Assembly (NCBI RefSeq): GCF_016031655.1
Contig: NZ_JACCHQ010000004.1
Span: 124,001 to 188,000, forward strand
Length of the DNA: 64,000 nt
Direction: 5' to 3'
Source: Bradyrhizobium glycinis
GTDB taxonomy: Bacteria; Pseudomonadota; Alphaproteobacteria; Rhizobiales; Xanthobacteraceae
Shown here: positions 19,166 to 29,926 of the stretch, piece by piece
Numbering within the stretch: the first letter of the stretch is position 1
Layout: each line of letters starts with the position of its first letter
Program-made: the position numbers and the translations under genes
The notes under the pieces: model-generated
Told to the model about the DNA's origin: nothing
Databases searched by the model: none
What the model saw: only the letters and a program-made list of their open reading frames with translations

Positions 19166-20602
19166 TCACATGTTCGCGTCGCCCTCGGGGCCGACCGAGG
19201 CGATGCGCACCATGTTGGTGGTGCCGGGGATGCCGAGCGGCACGCCGGCGACGATGATCACGCGCTGGCCGGCGCGGACAAAACCGTCCCGGAACGCGAT
19301 CTGGCCGGCGCGGCTCACCATGTCGTCCTGGTCGCGCGCGTCCTCCGCCACCACGCAATGCACGCCCCAGGCGACGGCAAGCCGGCGGCCGGCGGTGATG
19401 TTCGGCGTGATCGCCACGATCGGCGGCTTCGGCCGCTCACGCGCCACGCGCACAGCGGTCGAGCCCGATGAGGTCCAGCAGATCAAGGCGGGCAAATCGA
19501 GGGTCTCGGCGATCTGCCTCGCGGCGTCGGCGATGGCATCGCCCGCGGTGGATTCCGGCGCCGGGCGCTGGGCCATGATCACCGAACGGTAGGTCGGGTC
19601 GCGCTCGACCTCCTCGCCGATGCGGTTCATGGTCGAGACCGCCTCGACCGGGAATTTGCCGGCCGCCGATTCCGCCGACAGCATGATGGCGTCGGCGCCT
19701 TCATAGACCGCCGTGGCGACGTCGGAGACTTCGGCGCGGGTCGGCACCGGCGACTGGATCATCGATTCCAGCATCTGGGTCGCGATCACCACCGGCTTGC
19801 CGGCGCGGCGCGCCATCCGTGTCATCTGCTTCTGCAGGCTCGGCACCCGCTCCAGCGGCAGCTCGACGCCGAGGTCGCCGCGCGCCACCATCAGCGCATC
19901 GGACGCCTCGATGATGTCGGCGAGGCGGTCGATCGCCTGCGGCTTCTCGATCTTGGCCATCACGGCGGCACGGCCGCGGATCATCTTCTTGGCCTCGATC
20001 ACGTCGTCGGCGCGCTGCACGAAGGACAGCGCGATCCAGTCGACGCCGGTGACCAGGGCGGCCTCGAGGTCGGCGCGGTCCTTGGGCGTCATCGCCGAGA
20101 CCGGCAAATCGGTGTCGGGCAGGCTGACGCCCTTGCGGTCGCTCATCTTGCCGCCGACGACGACGCGGGTCACCGCATGCTCCTTCGAGGTCTCCTCCGC
20201 GATCAGCCGCACCTTGCCGTCGTCGAGCAGCAGCGCATGGCCGGGCCTGAGCGCGGCCAGGATCTCCGGATGCGGGAGATGGACGCGCGTGGCATCACCC
20301 GGCGTCTTGTCGGAATCCAGCGTGAAGGTCTGGCCGTTCTGGAGCTGGATCGCCCCGTCTGCAAAGGAGCCCAGTCTCAGCTTCGGGCCCTGCAGGTCGA
20401 CCAGGATGCCGATCGGCCGGCCGTAGCTGCTCTCGACGTTGCGGATCGTCGCCACCAGCTCCCGCATCTTGTCATGCGGGGTGTGGCTCATGTTGATACG
20501 GAACAGATCGGCGCCGGCCTCGAACAGGCGGCGGATCATCGCGAGGTCTGAGGAGGCCGGTCCCAGGGTCGCGAGAATCTTGATACGGCGAAGACGCCTC
20601 AT
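19166..20602 (-). CDS. pyk: Pyruvate kinase
   Basis: A 478-residue glycolytic enzyme converting phosphoenolpyruvate and ADP to pyruvate and ATP. Landmarks are KILATLGPASSDL at the N terminus, FRINMSHT, VDLQGPKLRLG, KDRADLEAAL, the active-site IEKPQAIDRL and MVARGDLGVELP region, and VIATQMLESMI with SDVATAVYEGADAIMLSAES. The length is normal for the type II bacterial enzyme. The start codon overlaps the stop codon of the DUF1036 gene by four bases (ATGA), so the two are translationally coupled on the minus strand. Confidence 0.97.
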   Translation of the reverse strand: MRRLRRIKILATLGPASSDLAMIRRLFEAGADLFRINMSHTPHDKMRELVATIRNVESSYGRPIGILVDLQGPKLRLGSFADGAIQLQNGQTFTLDSDKTPGDATRVHLPHPEILAALRPGHALLLDDGKVRLIAEETSKEHAVTRVVVGGKMSDRKGVSLPDTDLPVSAMTPKDRADLEAALVTGVDWIALSFVQRADDVIEAKKMIRGRAAVMAKIEKPQAIDRLADIIEASDALMVARGDLGVELPLERVPSLQKQMTRMARRAGKPVVIATQMLESMIQSPVPTRAEVSDVATAVYEGADAIMLSAESAAGKFPVEAVSTMNRIGEEVERDPTYRSVIMAQRPAPESTAGDAIADAARQIAETLDLPALICWTSSGSTAVRVARERPKPPIVAITPNITAGRRLAVAWGVHCVVAEDARDQDDMVSRAGQIAFRDGFVRAGQRVIIVAGVPLGIPGTTNMVRIASVGPEGDANM

Positions 20603-21180
20603 GGCTTATTTCCAGACGGGGGTGGCAGGCCGGGAGAGCCCGGGGGCGTAGCACCGGGCGGGCTATTGGGCAAACCCGGAACGCCGCCGGGGCCCACCGG
20701 GCCGGGCAGGCCAGGCACGCGCTGCTGCGCCGGCTGTTCGTTGGCGTCGGTCAGCTGCACCGTCCAGGCCCGCTGCTCGCCGGTGTCGACCTCGAAATAG
20801 CCGGTGCGGTCATAGCCGCGCGCCAGGCAATCCTCGGTGCCGCGGATGGTGAACTCCTTGTCGCGCGAGCACATGAAGGCTTGGCCCGACCATTCGCCGC
20901 CGCGATCGTAGTCGATGGCGTAGATGTAGTAGTACCGGGCGACCAGCGTGCCCCGCAGCAGCGTCTCGCAGGAGCGGGACGAGATGTTCCACCAGCCCTC
21001 GGTGGTCCAGCCCTCGGCGTCCTTGTAGCCGAGCGCGATCCCGACCCGGCTCGATGTGTTGTTGCAGAGGCGGAAATCGGCGGAGGCCGGGCCGGCGTAG
21101 AGGCACGCCAGGGCGACCACCAGCACCGGGACCAACCGGGCGAGCAGGTAAAGCGGGGAGCGGGGAGATTCGGCAGTCAT
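20599..21180 (-). CDS. DUF1036 secreted protein with collagen-like tail
   Basis: A 193-residue protein. After a signal peptide with a hydrophobic core (LLARLVPVLVVALACLYAG) comes a DUF1036 domain: ADFRLCNNTSSRVGIALGY, EGWTTEGWWNI, RYYYIYAID and FMCSRDKEFTIRG, with four cysteines. The last ~35 residues are made of PGLPGPVGPGGVPGLP-type Gly-Pro repeats. DUF1036 proteins are widespread in alphaproteobacteria and their function is unknown. It is upstream of and coupled to pyk by an ATGA overlap. The collagen-like tail probably makes a flexible or trimeric stalk; this is inference from composition. Confidence 0.85.
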   Translation of the reverse strand: MTAESPRSPLYLLARLVPVLVVALACLYAGPASADFRLCNNTSSRVGIALGYKDAEGWTTEGWWNISSRSCETLLRGTLVARYYYIYAIDYDRGGEWSGQAFMCSRDKEFTIRGTEDCLARGYDRTGYFEVDTGEQRAWTVQLTDANEQPAQQRVPGLPGPVGPGGVPGLPNSPPGATPPGSPGLPPPSGNKP

Positions 21181-21333
21181 TGTCGCGGAAGCTATACCAG
21201 ATCATTGACGATTTGGCGTTGGGCCGGGGGCAGCCGGCAGTGGCCCCTTTGCGCTGCGATATGGCAAAATCTGTGACAAGACCCACCTGATCCCGTAACC
21301 CTGCCCCCGAACGGACCTTGAGGGAAGACAGCC

Positions 21334-21639
21334 ATGGCAATCGACGACAAAACCAGAACGGAGCTCGAGGCGGCCGCTTTCCGGCGCCTGGTCGAGCATC
21401 TGCGGAGCCGCACGGACGTCCAGAACATCGATCTGATGAATCTGGCCGGCTTCTGCCGCAACTGCCTGTCCAACTGGCTCAAGGACGCCGCGGACGCCCA
21501 GGGCGTCGCCTTGAGCAAGGACGAGAGCCGGGAGGCCGTCTACGGCATGCCCTACGAGACCTGGAAGGCGAAGTACCAGGGCACGGCCACGACCGAGCAG
21601 CTCGAGGCGATGAAGAAGGTGCATCCCCACGGGCATTGA
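21334..21639 (+). CDS. DUF1244-family small protein
   Basis: A 101-residue protein matching DUF1244: FRRLVEHLRSRTDVQNIDLM, AGFCRNCLSNWLKDAA and YGMPYETWKAKYQG, ending HPHGH. The CRNC pair and terminal histidines suggest metal binding, but no activity is established. It is soluble and has no signal peptide. The ATG at 21334 follows a GAGGGAAG ribosome binding site. It is co-directional with gapR about 190 bases downstream and divergent from the DUF1036-pyk pair. Confidence 0.9.
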   Translation: MAIDDKTRTELEAAAFRRLVEHLRSRTDVQNIDLMNLAGFCRNCLSNWLKDAADAQGVALSKDESREAVYGMPYETWKAKYQGTATTEQLEAMKKVHPHGH

Positions 21640-21826
21640 ACGGCGGTGCCCTGAGTCGCACCACACAACAGCTTTCTTTGCCTCGGCGCAGGAAGGTGTG
21701 GGCGCGCTGTGGACGAGCGTGATGCTTGCTTGAACGCTGGGGGCGCCGACCCTAAGGGTCTACCCAGCACGCGCGGTGAGGATGCCGGCGTCACCTCGTT
21801 TTGCCAGTTCCATTGGGAGTACCAAG

Positions 21827-22099
21827 ATGGCCACCTCCGCCGCCGTCCGCGACGACGAGCCCGCGACAAAATTCGCCAAGGACCAGCTCAAGTCCATCAT
21901 CGAGCGCATCGAGCGGCTGGAGGAAGAGAAGAAGGCGATCTCCGACGACATCCGCGACGTCTATGCCGAGAGCAAGGGCAACGGCTACGACGTCAAGGCG
22001 CTGCGCACCATCGTGCGCCTGCGCAAGCAGGACCCCAACGAGCGCGCCGAGGCCGAGACCATCCTCGAGACCTACATGCAGGCACTGGGGATGCTCTGA
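21827..22099 (+). CDS. gapR: GapR-family nucleoid protein (DUF2312)
   Basis: A 90-residue, almost wholly helical protein. [20 protein letters not shown] is followed by [37 protein letters not shown] and [10 protein letters not shown], which is the GapR/DUF2312 signature. In Caulobacter GapR binds AT-rich, overtwisted DNA ahead of replication and transcription forks. The ATG at 21827 follows GGGAG at good spacing; an in-frame upstream start adds no conserved sequence. It is followed 86 bases later by the cyclase gene. Confidence 0.93.
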   Translation: MATSAAVRDDEPATKFAKDQLKSIIERIERLEEEKKAISDDIRDVYAESKGNGYDVKALRTIVRLRKQDPNERAEAETILETYMQALGML

Positions 22100-22185
22100 G
22101 GCACCTCGCCCTGTCGGCGTTGCAGCGCACCAAGCTTGGGCAATATCTCGGCATCTGCTAGATTGCTTGGTGAAGGGACCGAGCG

Positions 22186-23949
22186 ATGGATGTGCCGGGA
22201 CCAGAGCGCAGGCTTGCCGCGGTTCTCGCCGCCGACATGGTCGGCTTCAGCCGACTGATGGAGGTCGACGAGGCCGGCACCCTTGCGCGCCTCAAGACCC
22301 ATCGGGTCGAGCTCATCGATCCCGCCATTGCCAAGAATCGCGGCATCATCATCAAGACGACCGGTGACGGCATGCTCGCCGAATTCCACAGCGTCGTCGA
22401 CGCTGTGCTGTGTGCCGCCGAGGTTCAGCGCCGCATGGCGCGGCGCAATGCCGACGTCCCGCCCCCGCGATGGATACAATTCCGCATCGGCATCAATCTG
22501 GGCGATGTCATCGTCGATCAAAACGACATCTTCGGTGACGGCGTCAACATCGCGGCGCGACTGGAGGCGCTCGCCGAGCCTGGCGGAATCTGCGTTTCAG
22601 GCGCGGTGCGCGATCAGGTCGGCGACCGGCTGGACGGCGTTCAATTCGACGATCTCGGCGAGCAGACCGTCAAGAACATCGCTCGCCCGATCCGCGTCTT
22701 CCGCATTCGGCTGGCGGAGGGGCCTGCAAGCCTGCCAGACGCGACGAAGGCCATTACAACACCGGTCGTCTCAAAGAAGCCGTCCATCGCCGTGCTGCCA
22801 TTCGCCAACATGAGCGGTGATCCGGAACAGGAGTTCTTTGCGGACGGCCTCACGGAAGACATTATCACCGAGCTCTCACGCTTCCACGACTTGCTCGTCA
22901 TCTCGCGAAACTCAACCTTCGTCTACAAGGGCAAGGCCGTAAAGGTCCAGGACATCGGCCGTGAGTTCGGGGTCGACTATGTCATCGAGGGCAGCGTGCG
23001 GAAAGCCGGGGGGCGCGTCCGCGTCACCGTGCAGCTGATCGACGCGGAAACCGACCGTCATGTCTGGGCCGAACGTTACGATCGCGAGCTCCAGGATATT
23101 TTCGCCATCCAGGACGAGATGACCCGCGCAATCGTCGCGACGTTGCCTGGTCGCGTCGAAGCGGCAGCGCATGACCGCACCAAGCGCAAGCCGACCGAGA
23201 ACATGCGGGCCTATGAATGCGTGCTGGCTGCAAAGCTGCTGCATCACCGTTCAACACGCGAGGACAACTCGCAGGCGCAGATACTGCTCAACCGGGCGCT
23301 CACAATGGATCCGAATTACGCCCACGCTCACGCCTGGAAGGCGTGTGTGCTCGGCCAGTGCTGGATCTATGGCTGGTGCGCTGACCGTGACGCGACCTTC
23401 GAGCAGGTGGCTTCCGAGCTCGAGATCGCATTGGCACTCGACGACAACGATGCCGACGTGCACCGGATCCTCGCCGCGCTCAATCTGACGCGCCACGACT
23501 ACGAAAAAGCCACCTATCATCAGGAGCGTGCGCTGGCCCTCAACCCGAACTACGATCTGATCGTCGTGCAGCAGGGAGAGCTCCTGACCTGGCTGGGCCT
23601 ACCCGAGGAGGGTATCGACTGGATCAGGAAAGCGATGCGTCTCAATCCTCATCATCCCGAGCGGTTCTGGAGCCATCTCGGCCGCGCCTATTATTGCGCG
23701 GAGAAGTACGCTGAGGCCGCCGAGGCCTTCTCAAGGATCACGCGGCCCGACTATACCCATCACGCGTTCTTGGCAGCGATTTTCGCGCAGATGAACAATT
23801 CCATCGCGGCTGGCGCTCATGCCGCGGAGGTCCTGAAGCGCGAACCAGGGTTCTCGGTGGCGGCCTATCTTGCAACACTGCACTACAAGCGCGAGATCGA
23901 TCGCGAGCGTCACGAATCCGGCCTGCTCAAGGCCGGCCTGCCAGCATGA
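22186..23949 (+). CDS. Class III adenylate/guanylate cyclase with TPR domain
   Basis: A 587-residue soluble signalling protein. The cyclase domain (residues ~8-180) keeps both metal aspartates, Asp17 in LAADMVGFSRLM and Asp61 in KTTGDGMLAEF, and the FGDGVNIAARLEALA segment. The middle part begins KPSIAVLPFANMSGDPEQEF and continues DGLTEDIITELSRF and YVIEGSVRK, the CadC/TolB-like region common in rhizobial cyclases. The C-terminal third has several TPRs. Such genes are abundant in Bradyrhizobium. Substrate-determining residues were not checked, so ATP versus GTP is open. Confidence 0.9.
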   Translation: MDVPGPERRLAAVLAADMVGFSRLMEVDEAGTLARLKTHRVELIDPAIAKNRGIIIKTTGDGMLAEFHSVVDAVLCAAEVQRRMARRNADVPPPRWIQFRIGINLGDVIVDQNDIFGDGVNIAARLEALAEPGGICVSGAVRDQVGDRLDGVQFDDLGEQTVKNIARPIRVFRIRLAEGPASLPDATKAITTPVVSKKPSIAVLPFANMSGDPEQEFFADGLTEDIITELSRFHDLLVISRNSTFVYKGKAVKVQDIGREFGVDYVIEGSVRKAGGRVRVTVQLIDAETDRHVWAERYDRELQDIFAIQDEMTRAIVATLPGRVEAAAHDRTKRKPTENMRAYECVLAAKLLHHRSTREDNSQAQILLNRALTMDPNYAHAHAWKACVLGQCWIYGWCADRDATFEQVASELEIALALDDNDADVHRILAALNLTRHDYEKATYHQERALALNPNYDLIVVQQGELLTWLGLPEEGIDWIRKAMRLNPHHPERFWSHLGRAYYCAEKYAEAAEAFSRITRPDYTHHAFLAAIFAQMNNSIAAGAHAAEVLKREPGFSVAAYLATLHYKREIDRERHESGLLKAGLPA

Positions 23950-24004
23950 TCAATACGCGGGAGCAAGAACGGGGCAGGGGTGAAGTTTGCGTAGGCCGCA
24001 GCCC

Positions 24005-25609
24005 TCAGCGCAGCGCGGCGGTGCGCATGACGAACGACGTCATCTCGAGCTTTGCGGTCGCGCTGCCCGAGAAATTGTCGCAGGACAGGCCCTGCGTCGG
24101 GTCGTCGGAGAAGCCCATCGCGATTACGGCGTTCGGCTTGACGAAATAGCCGCGCAGCGCCGCGGTATCGAGCTCGCCCATCAGCGTCACCGACATCGCG
24201 CGGCTGGCGCTCGGCGACAGCATCACGATCTTGAGCCAGATGCTCTCGCCCTTGGCCGCGGAGAGGCGGGTCGCGGTTGCGATCCTGCCGTCGATGCTCT
24301 TGCCGACCACCGTGTTGATCTCCGCTGCCTGAGCCAGGCTGCGGGGGCGGGCGGTGCGCGGGATCGGCGCGGAGGCGGCGACGACATTGGCGCGATCGAC
24401 CGGGGACGCCGCCGGCGCGTAAGCCAGGGCTTGGAGGGCCGCGTTGGACACGCTCGCGGTTGGTTGCGGATCGGTGGCCGCGGCCAGCGCCTGGCGCGCC
24501 TTCAGCGCGGCGACCTGCGCCGGCGTCGCCTGCTGCGGCGTGGCCGGAACGTCATCCCAGAAGCCGCGCGCATTGATGATGTCGGCAGGCGTCTCCGGCT
24601 TGCCGGCAGCGGGCTTGTCAGCCACCGGCGCGGGCTTCGGCTTGGGCGGCGCGACGATCTGCGCATCGGCCGAGGCGAGCTGGAGGGTTGCGGCGATCTG
24701 CGGCTTGGCGCGCGGCGTCGGCACCGGCTCGGCGGGCTTGGCGGCGGCTGCGACGATGGTCGGTGCCGCCGGCTTCGCGGCCGGGGCGGTCGCACCCTCG
24801 TCATCCTCGTCGCTGGCGGCCGGAGCTGCCGGCTTGCTCTTGAACAAGGCGGCGAAGAAATTCGGCTTGCTGCCGGCATCGTCGCCGCTGCCGCGCCGCT
24901 CGATCTCCGCCTTGGCGAGCTCATAGTTCTTCAGCGGTACGCCATCGGTCGGCAGATGCACCGTCTTCCCGTCCGGGAACACGCGGGCGAGCTGGTCATG
25001 CGTCATGCGCGGCCAGTGCCGGACGCTGCCGGTGTCGAGGTGCACGAAAGGCGAGCCGGAGGTGGGATAGAAGCCGACGCCACCGCGCTGCAGGCGCAGG
25101 CCGGCGAAGCGGATCTGCTCCAGCGGCACGCCGGGGATGTAGAAGTCCATCGCATGTCCCAGCATATGCTGGCTGGAGCGCGCCACGCCGGAGGAGCGGC
25201 GGCGGAGCATGGCGTTGGTGGCGGGGGAGCGATAGGAGGAAATGATCTGGATCGGCTGCTTGCCGTCGACGTCCCGATAGACTTCCCAGAGGATGTCGAA
25301 CAGGCGACGGTCCATGACCGTCTGCTCCTGGGTGCGCCAGTCGCGCAGGAAATGGTTGAGCTGCTTCAGCGCCGCTTCGTCGTAGCGCCCATCGCGCTTG
25401 AAGGTGACGGTGAGGTCTTCGCCGGAATGGGTGTGGTGGAACGAGAGCGTCTTGGTCTCGTTCAGCGCGGCGGCGTCATGAACCGAACCGGCGGCCGCAA
25501 GCAGCAATGCAGCCGCAAGGCCGATCCGGGATCCGGCCTTCACGCCCGCATGGGACAACGACAGCACAGCGAATTGGCGTGCGAGACCCGTCAGCACGTA
25601 TGAGCCCAC
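24005..25609 (-). CDS. DUF882 (MepK/YcbK-like) peptidoglycan hydrolase with long C-terminal extension
   Basis: A 534-residue envelope protein. After a signal anchor (about residues 28-42) the M15-like domain (about 50-205) carries the zinc pattern His148-x6-Asp155 in SSQHMLGHAMDFYIPG and His190 in FVHLDTG. E. coli MepK, of the same family, cleaves 3-3 cross-links in peptidoglycan. Here the domain is followed by ~200 residues of Ala/Pro/Lys-rich linker and a separate C-terminal domain (about 420-534), which MepK lacks. The LdtD-like gene that would make 3-3 links lies directly upstream on the same strand. The start codon is GTG and is uncertain. Confidence 0.85.
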   Translation of the reverse strand: MGSYVLTGLARQFAVLSLSHAGVKAGSRIGLAAALLLAAAGSVHDAAALNETKTLSFHHTHSGEDLTVTFKRDGRYDEAALKQLNHFLRDWRTQEQTVMDRRLFDILWEVYRDVDGKQPIQIISSYRSPATNAMLRRRSSGVARSSQHMLGHAMDFYIPGVPLEQIRFAGLRLQRGGVGFYPTSGSPFVHLDTGSVRHWPRMTHDQLARVFPDGKTVHLPTDGVPLKNYELAKAEIERRGSGDDAGSKPNFFAALFKSKPAAPAASDEDDEGATAPAAKPAAPTIVAAAAKPAEPVPTPRAKPQIAATLQLASADAQIVAPPKPKPAPVADKPAAGKPETPADIINARGFWDDVPATPQQATPAQVAALKARQALAAATDPQPTASVSNAALQALAYAPAASPVDRANVVAASAPIPRTARPRSLAQAAEINTVVGKSIDGRIATATRLSAAKGESIWLKIVMLSPSASRAMSVTLMGELDTAALRGYFVKPNAVIAMGFSDDPTQGLSCDNFSGSATAKLEMTSFVMRTAALR

Positions 25610-25694
25610 CCAGTCGACGAGCGTTCAAATGGACTCTCCCGCCAACCCCGTTAGCAGCGCGAAAGAGGATGAACGCTTTCTTAAAGCGAGAAGG

Positions 25695-25709
25695 TTAATT
25701 TGAGGTTGA
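25695..25709. promoter_or_regulatory. CtrA-like box upstream of the DUF882 gene
   Basis: TTAA, seven bases, then TTGA lies about 86 bases before the DUF882 start. This is one mismatch from the alphaproteobacterial CtrA consensus TTAA-N7-TTAA. The position suits a promoter site for a cell-cycle-controlled wall hydrolase. One near-match in a long window is weak evidence. Confidence 0.25.
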
Positions 25710-25778
25710 CCTTCCCGCCCCCAAACCAAGTCAGACTACGATCCTAAGCGGTTGACTGTGGCAAAAAAACGCCCGCCG

Positions 25779-25828
25779 CCCCAGGGTGGGTCGCAGCATG
25801 GTTAACGTGAAGCGACCCCATCCTGGGG
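25779..25828. repeat. Long imperfect inverted repeat between the two wall-enzyme genes
   Basis: CCCCAGGGTGGGTCGC (25779-25794) pairs with the complementary arm at 25812-25828 with one mismatch and one extra base. The loop contains GTTAAC. It lies 55 bases after the L,D-transpeptidase stop codon and 170 bases before the DUF882 start. No T run follows, so it could act as an mRNA-stabilising hairpin, a weak terminator or an operator. Confidence 0.55.
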
Positions 25829-25883
25829 ACGGGATCGCTGATTTCATTGCAGAATTTCAGGAAAACGAGGTGCCGGACGGGCG

Positions 25884-28079
25884 TCAGCGGGTAAACACCC
25901 GCTGCTGTTGCGGACGGCGGCCGACCGGCGCCGGCGGCGCGGCCGGGGTGGGCGCCCCGAACAGCCGCTCGAAGAAGTTCGGTCCGGACGAGCCGAAGCC
26001 GCTGCCGTTGTTGGCCACGGCCACTCCGGAGGGCAGCGTCGTCGCCGGACGCGAATAGCTCGGCTGGGAATGCGCCACGACGGCCTCGAGGTCCTTGCCG
26101 CGGTTGTTCTTCAGGATGTTGATCATGGTCGCGTCGCGGCCATAGACGTCCTTGCGGAATTGCAGCTTGCCGGCGTCGTCCACGAACGCGGTCTGATAGG
26201 TGATGTTGACCGGGATCGGGGTCGGGAATTTCAGATCGATCTCGCTCTTGCCGTACATGCTGCGCACGCGCTCCGGCGTGTACTTCTCGTTCGGCATGAC
26301 GATGTTGAGCAGAACGGAGGCGTACTGATCCGGATTCTGCACGCGCATACAGCCATGGCTGAAGGCGCGCTCGTCGCGAGCGAACAAATGCTTGTCCGGC
26401 GTGTCGTGCTGATAGACCAGGAACTTGTTCGGGAAGTTGAAGCGGATGCGACCGAGCGCGTTGGCTTCGCCGGGCGGCTGCGAGATGTGCACCGAGCCGT
26501 CGCGGTTCTGTTCGAGCCTCAGGCCCATGCGCTGAAGCACGGTCGGATCCTGCTGCAAGGCCGGCAGGTATTCGTTGTAGACGATCGACGGCGGTACGTT
26601 CCAGGTCGGATTGACCGTGATGTACTTCATCGTCTCGGTGAGCAGCGGCGTCGCATGCGAACCCGGCTTGCCGGTCACGACGCGCGTGGTCCAGACCTGC
26701 TGGCCGCGCTGCATCACCTTCAGCGTGAAGTCCGGAATGTTGAGGATGACATAGGCATCACCCAGCGACGGCGCGCCGAGGTCGCGCGGCAGCCAGCGCC
26801 AGCGCTCCATGTTCACCAGCACCACGTCGATCTGCTTGTCGCGCTTGGGGGTGTTAAGCGCCTTGACCGTCTTGTCGTCGAGAATGCCGGTCGGCTTCAT
26901 CTCGGCGCCGCTCTGGAATTTCCGCACGGCTTCGGCGACCACAGCGTCGTAGCGGGTATCGCTGGCATTCTCGGCGAGGCCGAGCTTGGCGCGCAGTTGC
27001 GGCACGCGCGGATCTTCCACGACGATCTCAGCCTGCTTCTTGCCGGCCGGGGTGTATTTCAGCGCAGGGCCGTCGGCGATCTCGATCACCGGACCGCTGC
27101 CCTGGCCGCGCAGCTCGGCGAGCTTGGCCTTCAGCTCCTTGTAGAGCTTGTGCGGCGGGTTGTAGCTGTCGAGCGCGGCGGAGGCGTCGGTCGCCGTCGT
27201 GACCTTGGCGAGCACCTCGGCGGGGTCGACCGGGTGCTCGGGATAGAGAATGTCGCCGCTGACCTGCGACCAATGCATGCGGCCGCTCTGGGCGTGGCGC
27301 GCATAGTCGAACATGCTGGCGGTGAGCCTGAGCTCGGCATCCGCGAGCGCATCGGGCGTCGTGGTGGCGAAATCCGGCACCGGATAGTCGGCGGGATTGA
27401 GACCGTCGGAGGCCGCGTCCTTGAGCCGCGCGATCACACCCTTGGCCGCAGCAGTCAGGCTGCCGCCTTGCGTCCAGACCGGCGCGAAGTCGCGCGCGCC
27501 GTAGAACTTTTCGACCGCTGCGCGCTCGTTCTTGCGGTCGAAATGCCGCGAGGTCTTGGCGCCGATAATGTCCTTGAGCTTGTCCGCGACCGGCTGGTCG
27601 GCGGCGGGAATATTGCTTGCGGCCTTCACCGGCTCGGCCGGTGCTGCGGGAGCCGCCGGCGTTGCGGTTGCGGTGTCGGCCTTGACCGGTTCAGTACTGG
27701 CCGGCTCGGTCTTTGCCGGCTCGGTTTTCGCAGTCTCGCTCTTGGGCGGTTCTGGCGCGGGTGTGGTGGCAATGTCGGAGGGCTTGGTCTCCACCTTGTC
27801 GGGCGCTGGCGCGACGTTCGTCGTGGCGGAGTCCCTCGCAGCGTCCTTCGTGGAATCCTGGACCGTGGCGGTGGTGTCGAGCTTGATGTCGGCTGCAGTC
27901 GGGGGCGGGACGTTTGCGGGCTCCGGGCGCGGGATCGCAGCTTCGATCGCGAGCTCGGCGGCGCTGCTGCGCACCTGATCCTGCGCCAGGGCCGAGCTGG
28001 CCGACACCGTGAGGAAGGTCGCCGCGACCGTCATCAAGACGCGGTCAAAGCCCACACGATGATTCAAACAGTCACGCAT
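25884..28079 (-). CDS. L,D-transpeptidase, LdtD/YcbB-type
   Basis: A 731-residue periplasmic enzyme forming 3-3 peptidoglycan cross-links. It has a signal peptide (MRDCLNHRVGFDRVLMTVAA, ending ALA), a Pro/Lys/Thr-rich low-complexity segment (about 45-165), an N-terminal scaffold domain, a peptidoglycan-binding segment around RYDAVVAEAVRKFQ, and the YkuD catalytic domain with SHGCMRVQNP, Cys577 being the nucleophile. The start at 28079 was chosen because a 38-residue upstream extension would bury the signal peptide. The neighbouring DUF882 hydrolase repeats the E. coli ycbB-ycbK association. The C-terminal tail is Pro/Arg-rich. Confidence 0.9.
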   Translation of the reverse strand: MRDCLNHRVGFDRVLMTVAATFLTVSASSALAQDQVRSSAAELAIEAAIPRPEPANVPPPTAADIKLDTTATVQDSTKDAARDSATTNVAPAPDKVETKPSDIATTPAPEPPKSETAKTEPAKTEPASTEPVKADTATATPAAPAAPAEPVKAASNIPAADQPVADKLKDIIGAKTSRHFDRKNERAAVEKFYGARDFAPVWTQGGSLTAAAKGVIARLKDAASDGLNPADYPVPDFATTTPDALADAELRLTASMFDYARHAQSGRMHWSQVSGDILYPEHPVDPAEVLAKVTTATDASAALDSYNPPHKLYKELKAKLAELRGQGSGPVIEIADGPALKYTPAGKKQAEIVVEDPRVPQLRAKLGLAENASDTRYDAVVAEAVRKFQSGAEMKPTGILDDKTVKALNTPKRDKQIDVVLVNMERWRWLPRDLGAPSLGDAYVILNIPDFTLKVMQRGQQVWTTRVVTGKPGSHATPLLTETMKYITVNPTWNVPPSIVYNEYLPALQQDPTVLQRMGLRLEQNRDGSVHISQPPGEANALGRIRFNFPNKFLVYQHDTPDKHLFARDERAFSHGCMRVQNPDQYASVLLNIVMPNEKYTPERVRSMYGKSEIDLKFPTPIPVNITYQTAFVDDAGKLQFRKDVYGRDATMINILKNNRGKDLEAVVAHSQPSYSRPATTLPSGVAVANNGSGFGSSGPNFFERLFGAPTPAAPPAPVGRRPQQQRVFTR

Positions 28080-28429
28080 TGTGTCGCACCCCTCGGGTGA
28101 ACTGTTCCTTCGTGGAACAGCTTCGTTATCGCCTATTGATGAGTTTCGGCTAAAACCGCGCCGGCCTCTCGAAAGTTGCACGCCTGCACGCAACGATTCT
28201 GACGCAGACGATATACAGGCCCCGATTTTGCAGCCAGCGCTACCCGGGACAACTCACCACAAACTGACGTCAAGGGAGCCTCTTGGCAACGGATTGTACG
28301 CTTCTGCCACGCGCTTTTCCCTCTGTCTGTCACTTCCAAGTCACGGTTCAAATCGCAGCCGAATCCCTTGCCATGCGAACGGCTTAGAGCGGTCTCGCAC
28401 CGCTGCGCGAATCCCCGCTCGCGCTGGGC
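28080..28429. other. 350-base region upstream of the L,D-transpeptidase gene
   Basis: The region lies between the stop codon of the sigma-54 regulator gene and the L,D-transpeptidase start, both on the minus strand. No gene, strong hairpin or repeat was seen. It probably holds the promoter of the transpeptidase gene. A 72-codon open frame on the minus strand here has no family features. Confidence 0.45.

Positions 28430-29926
<1,497 letters not shown>

Noticed and set aside
18042..19358. A 438-residue minus-strand open frame across the tetR gene
   Set aside because: Its sequence is Arg/Gly-rich and without family features. It is the complement of a GC-rich coding frame with clear TetR motifs on the plus strand.
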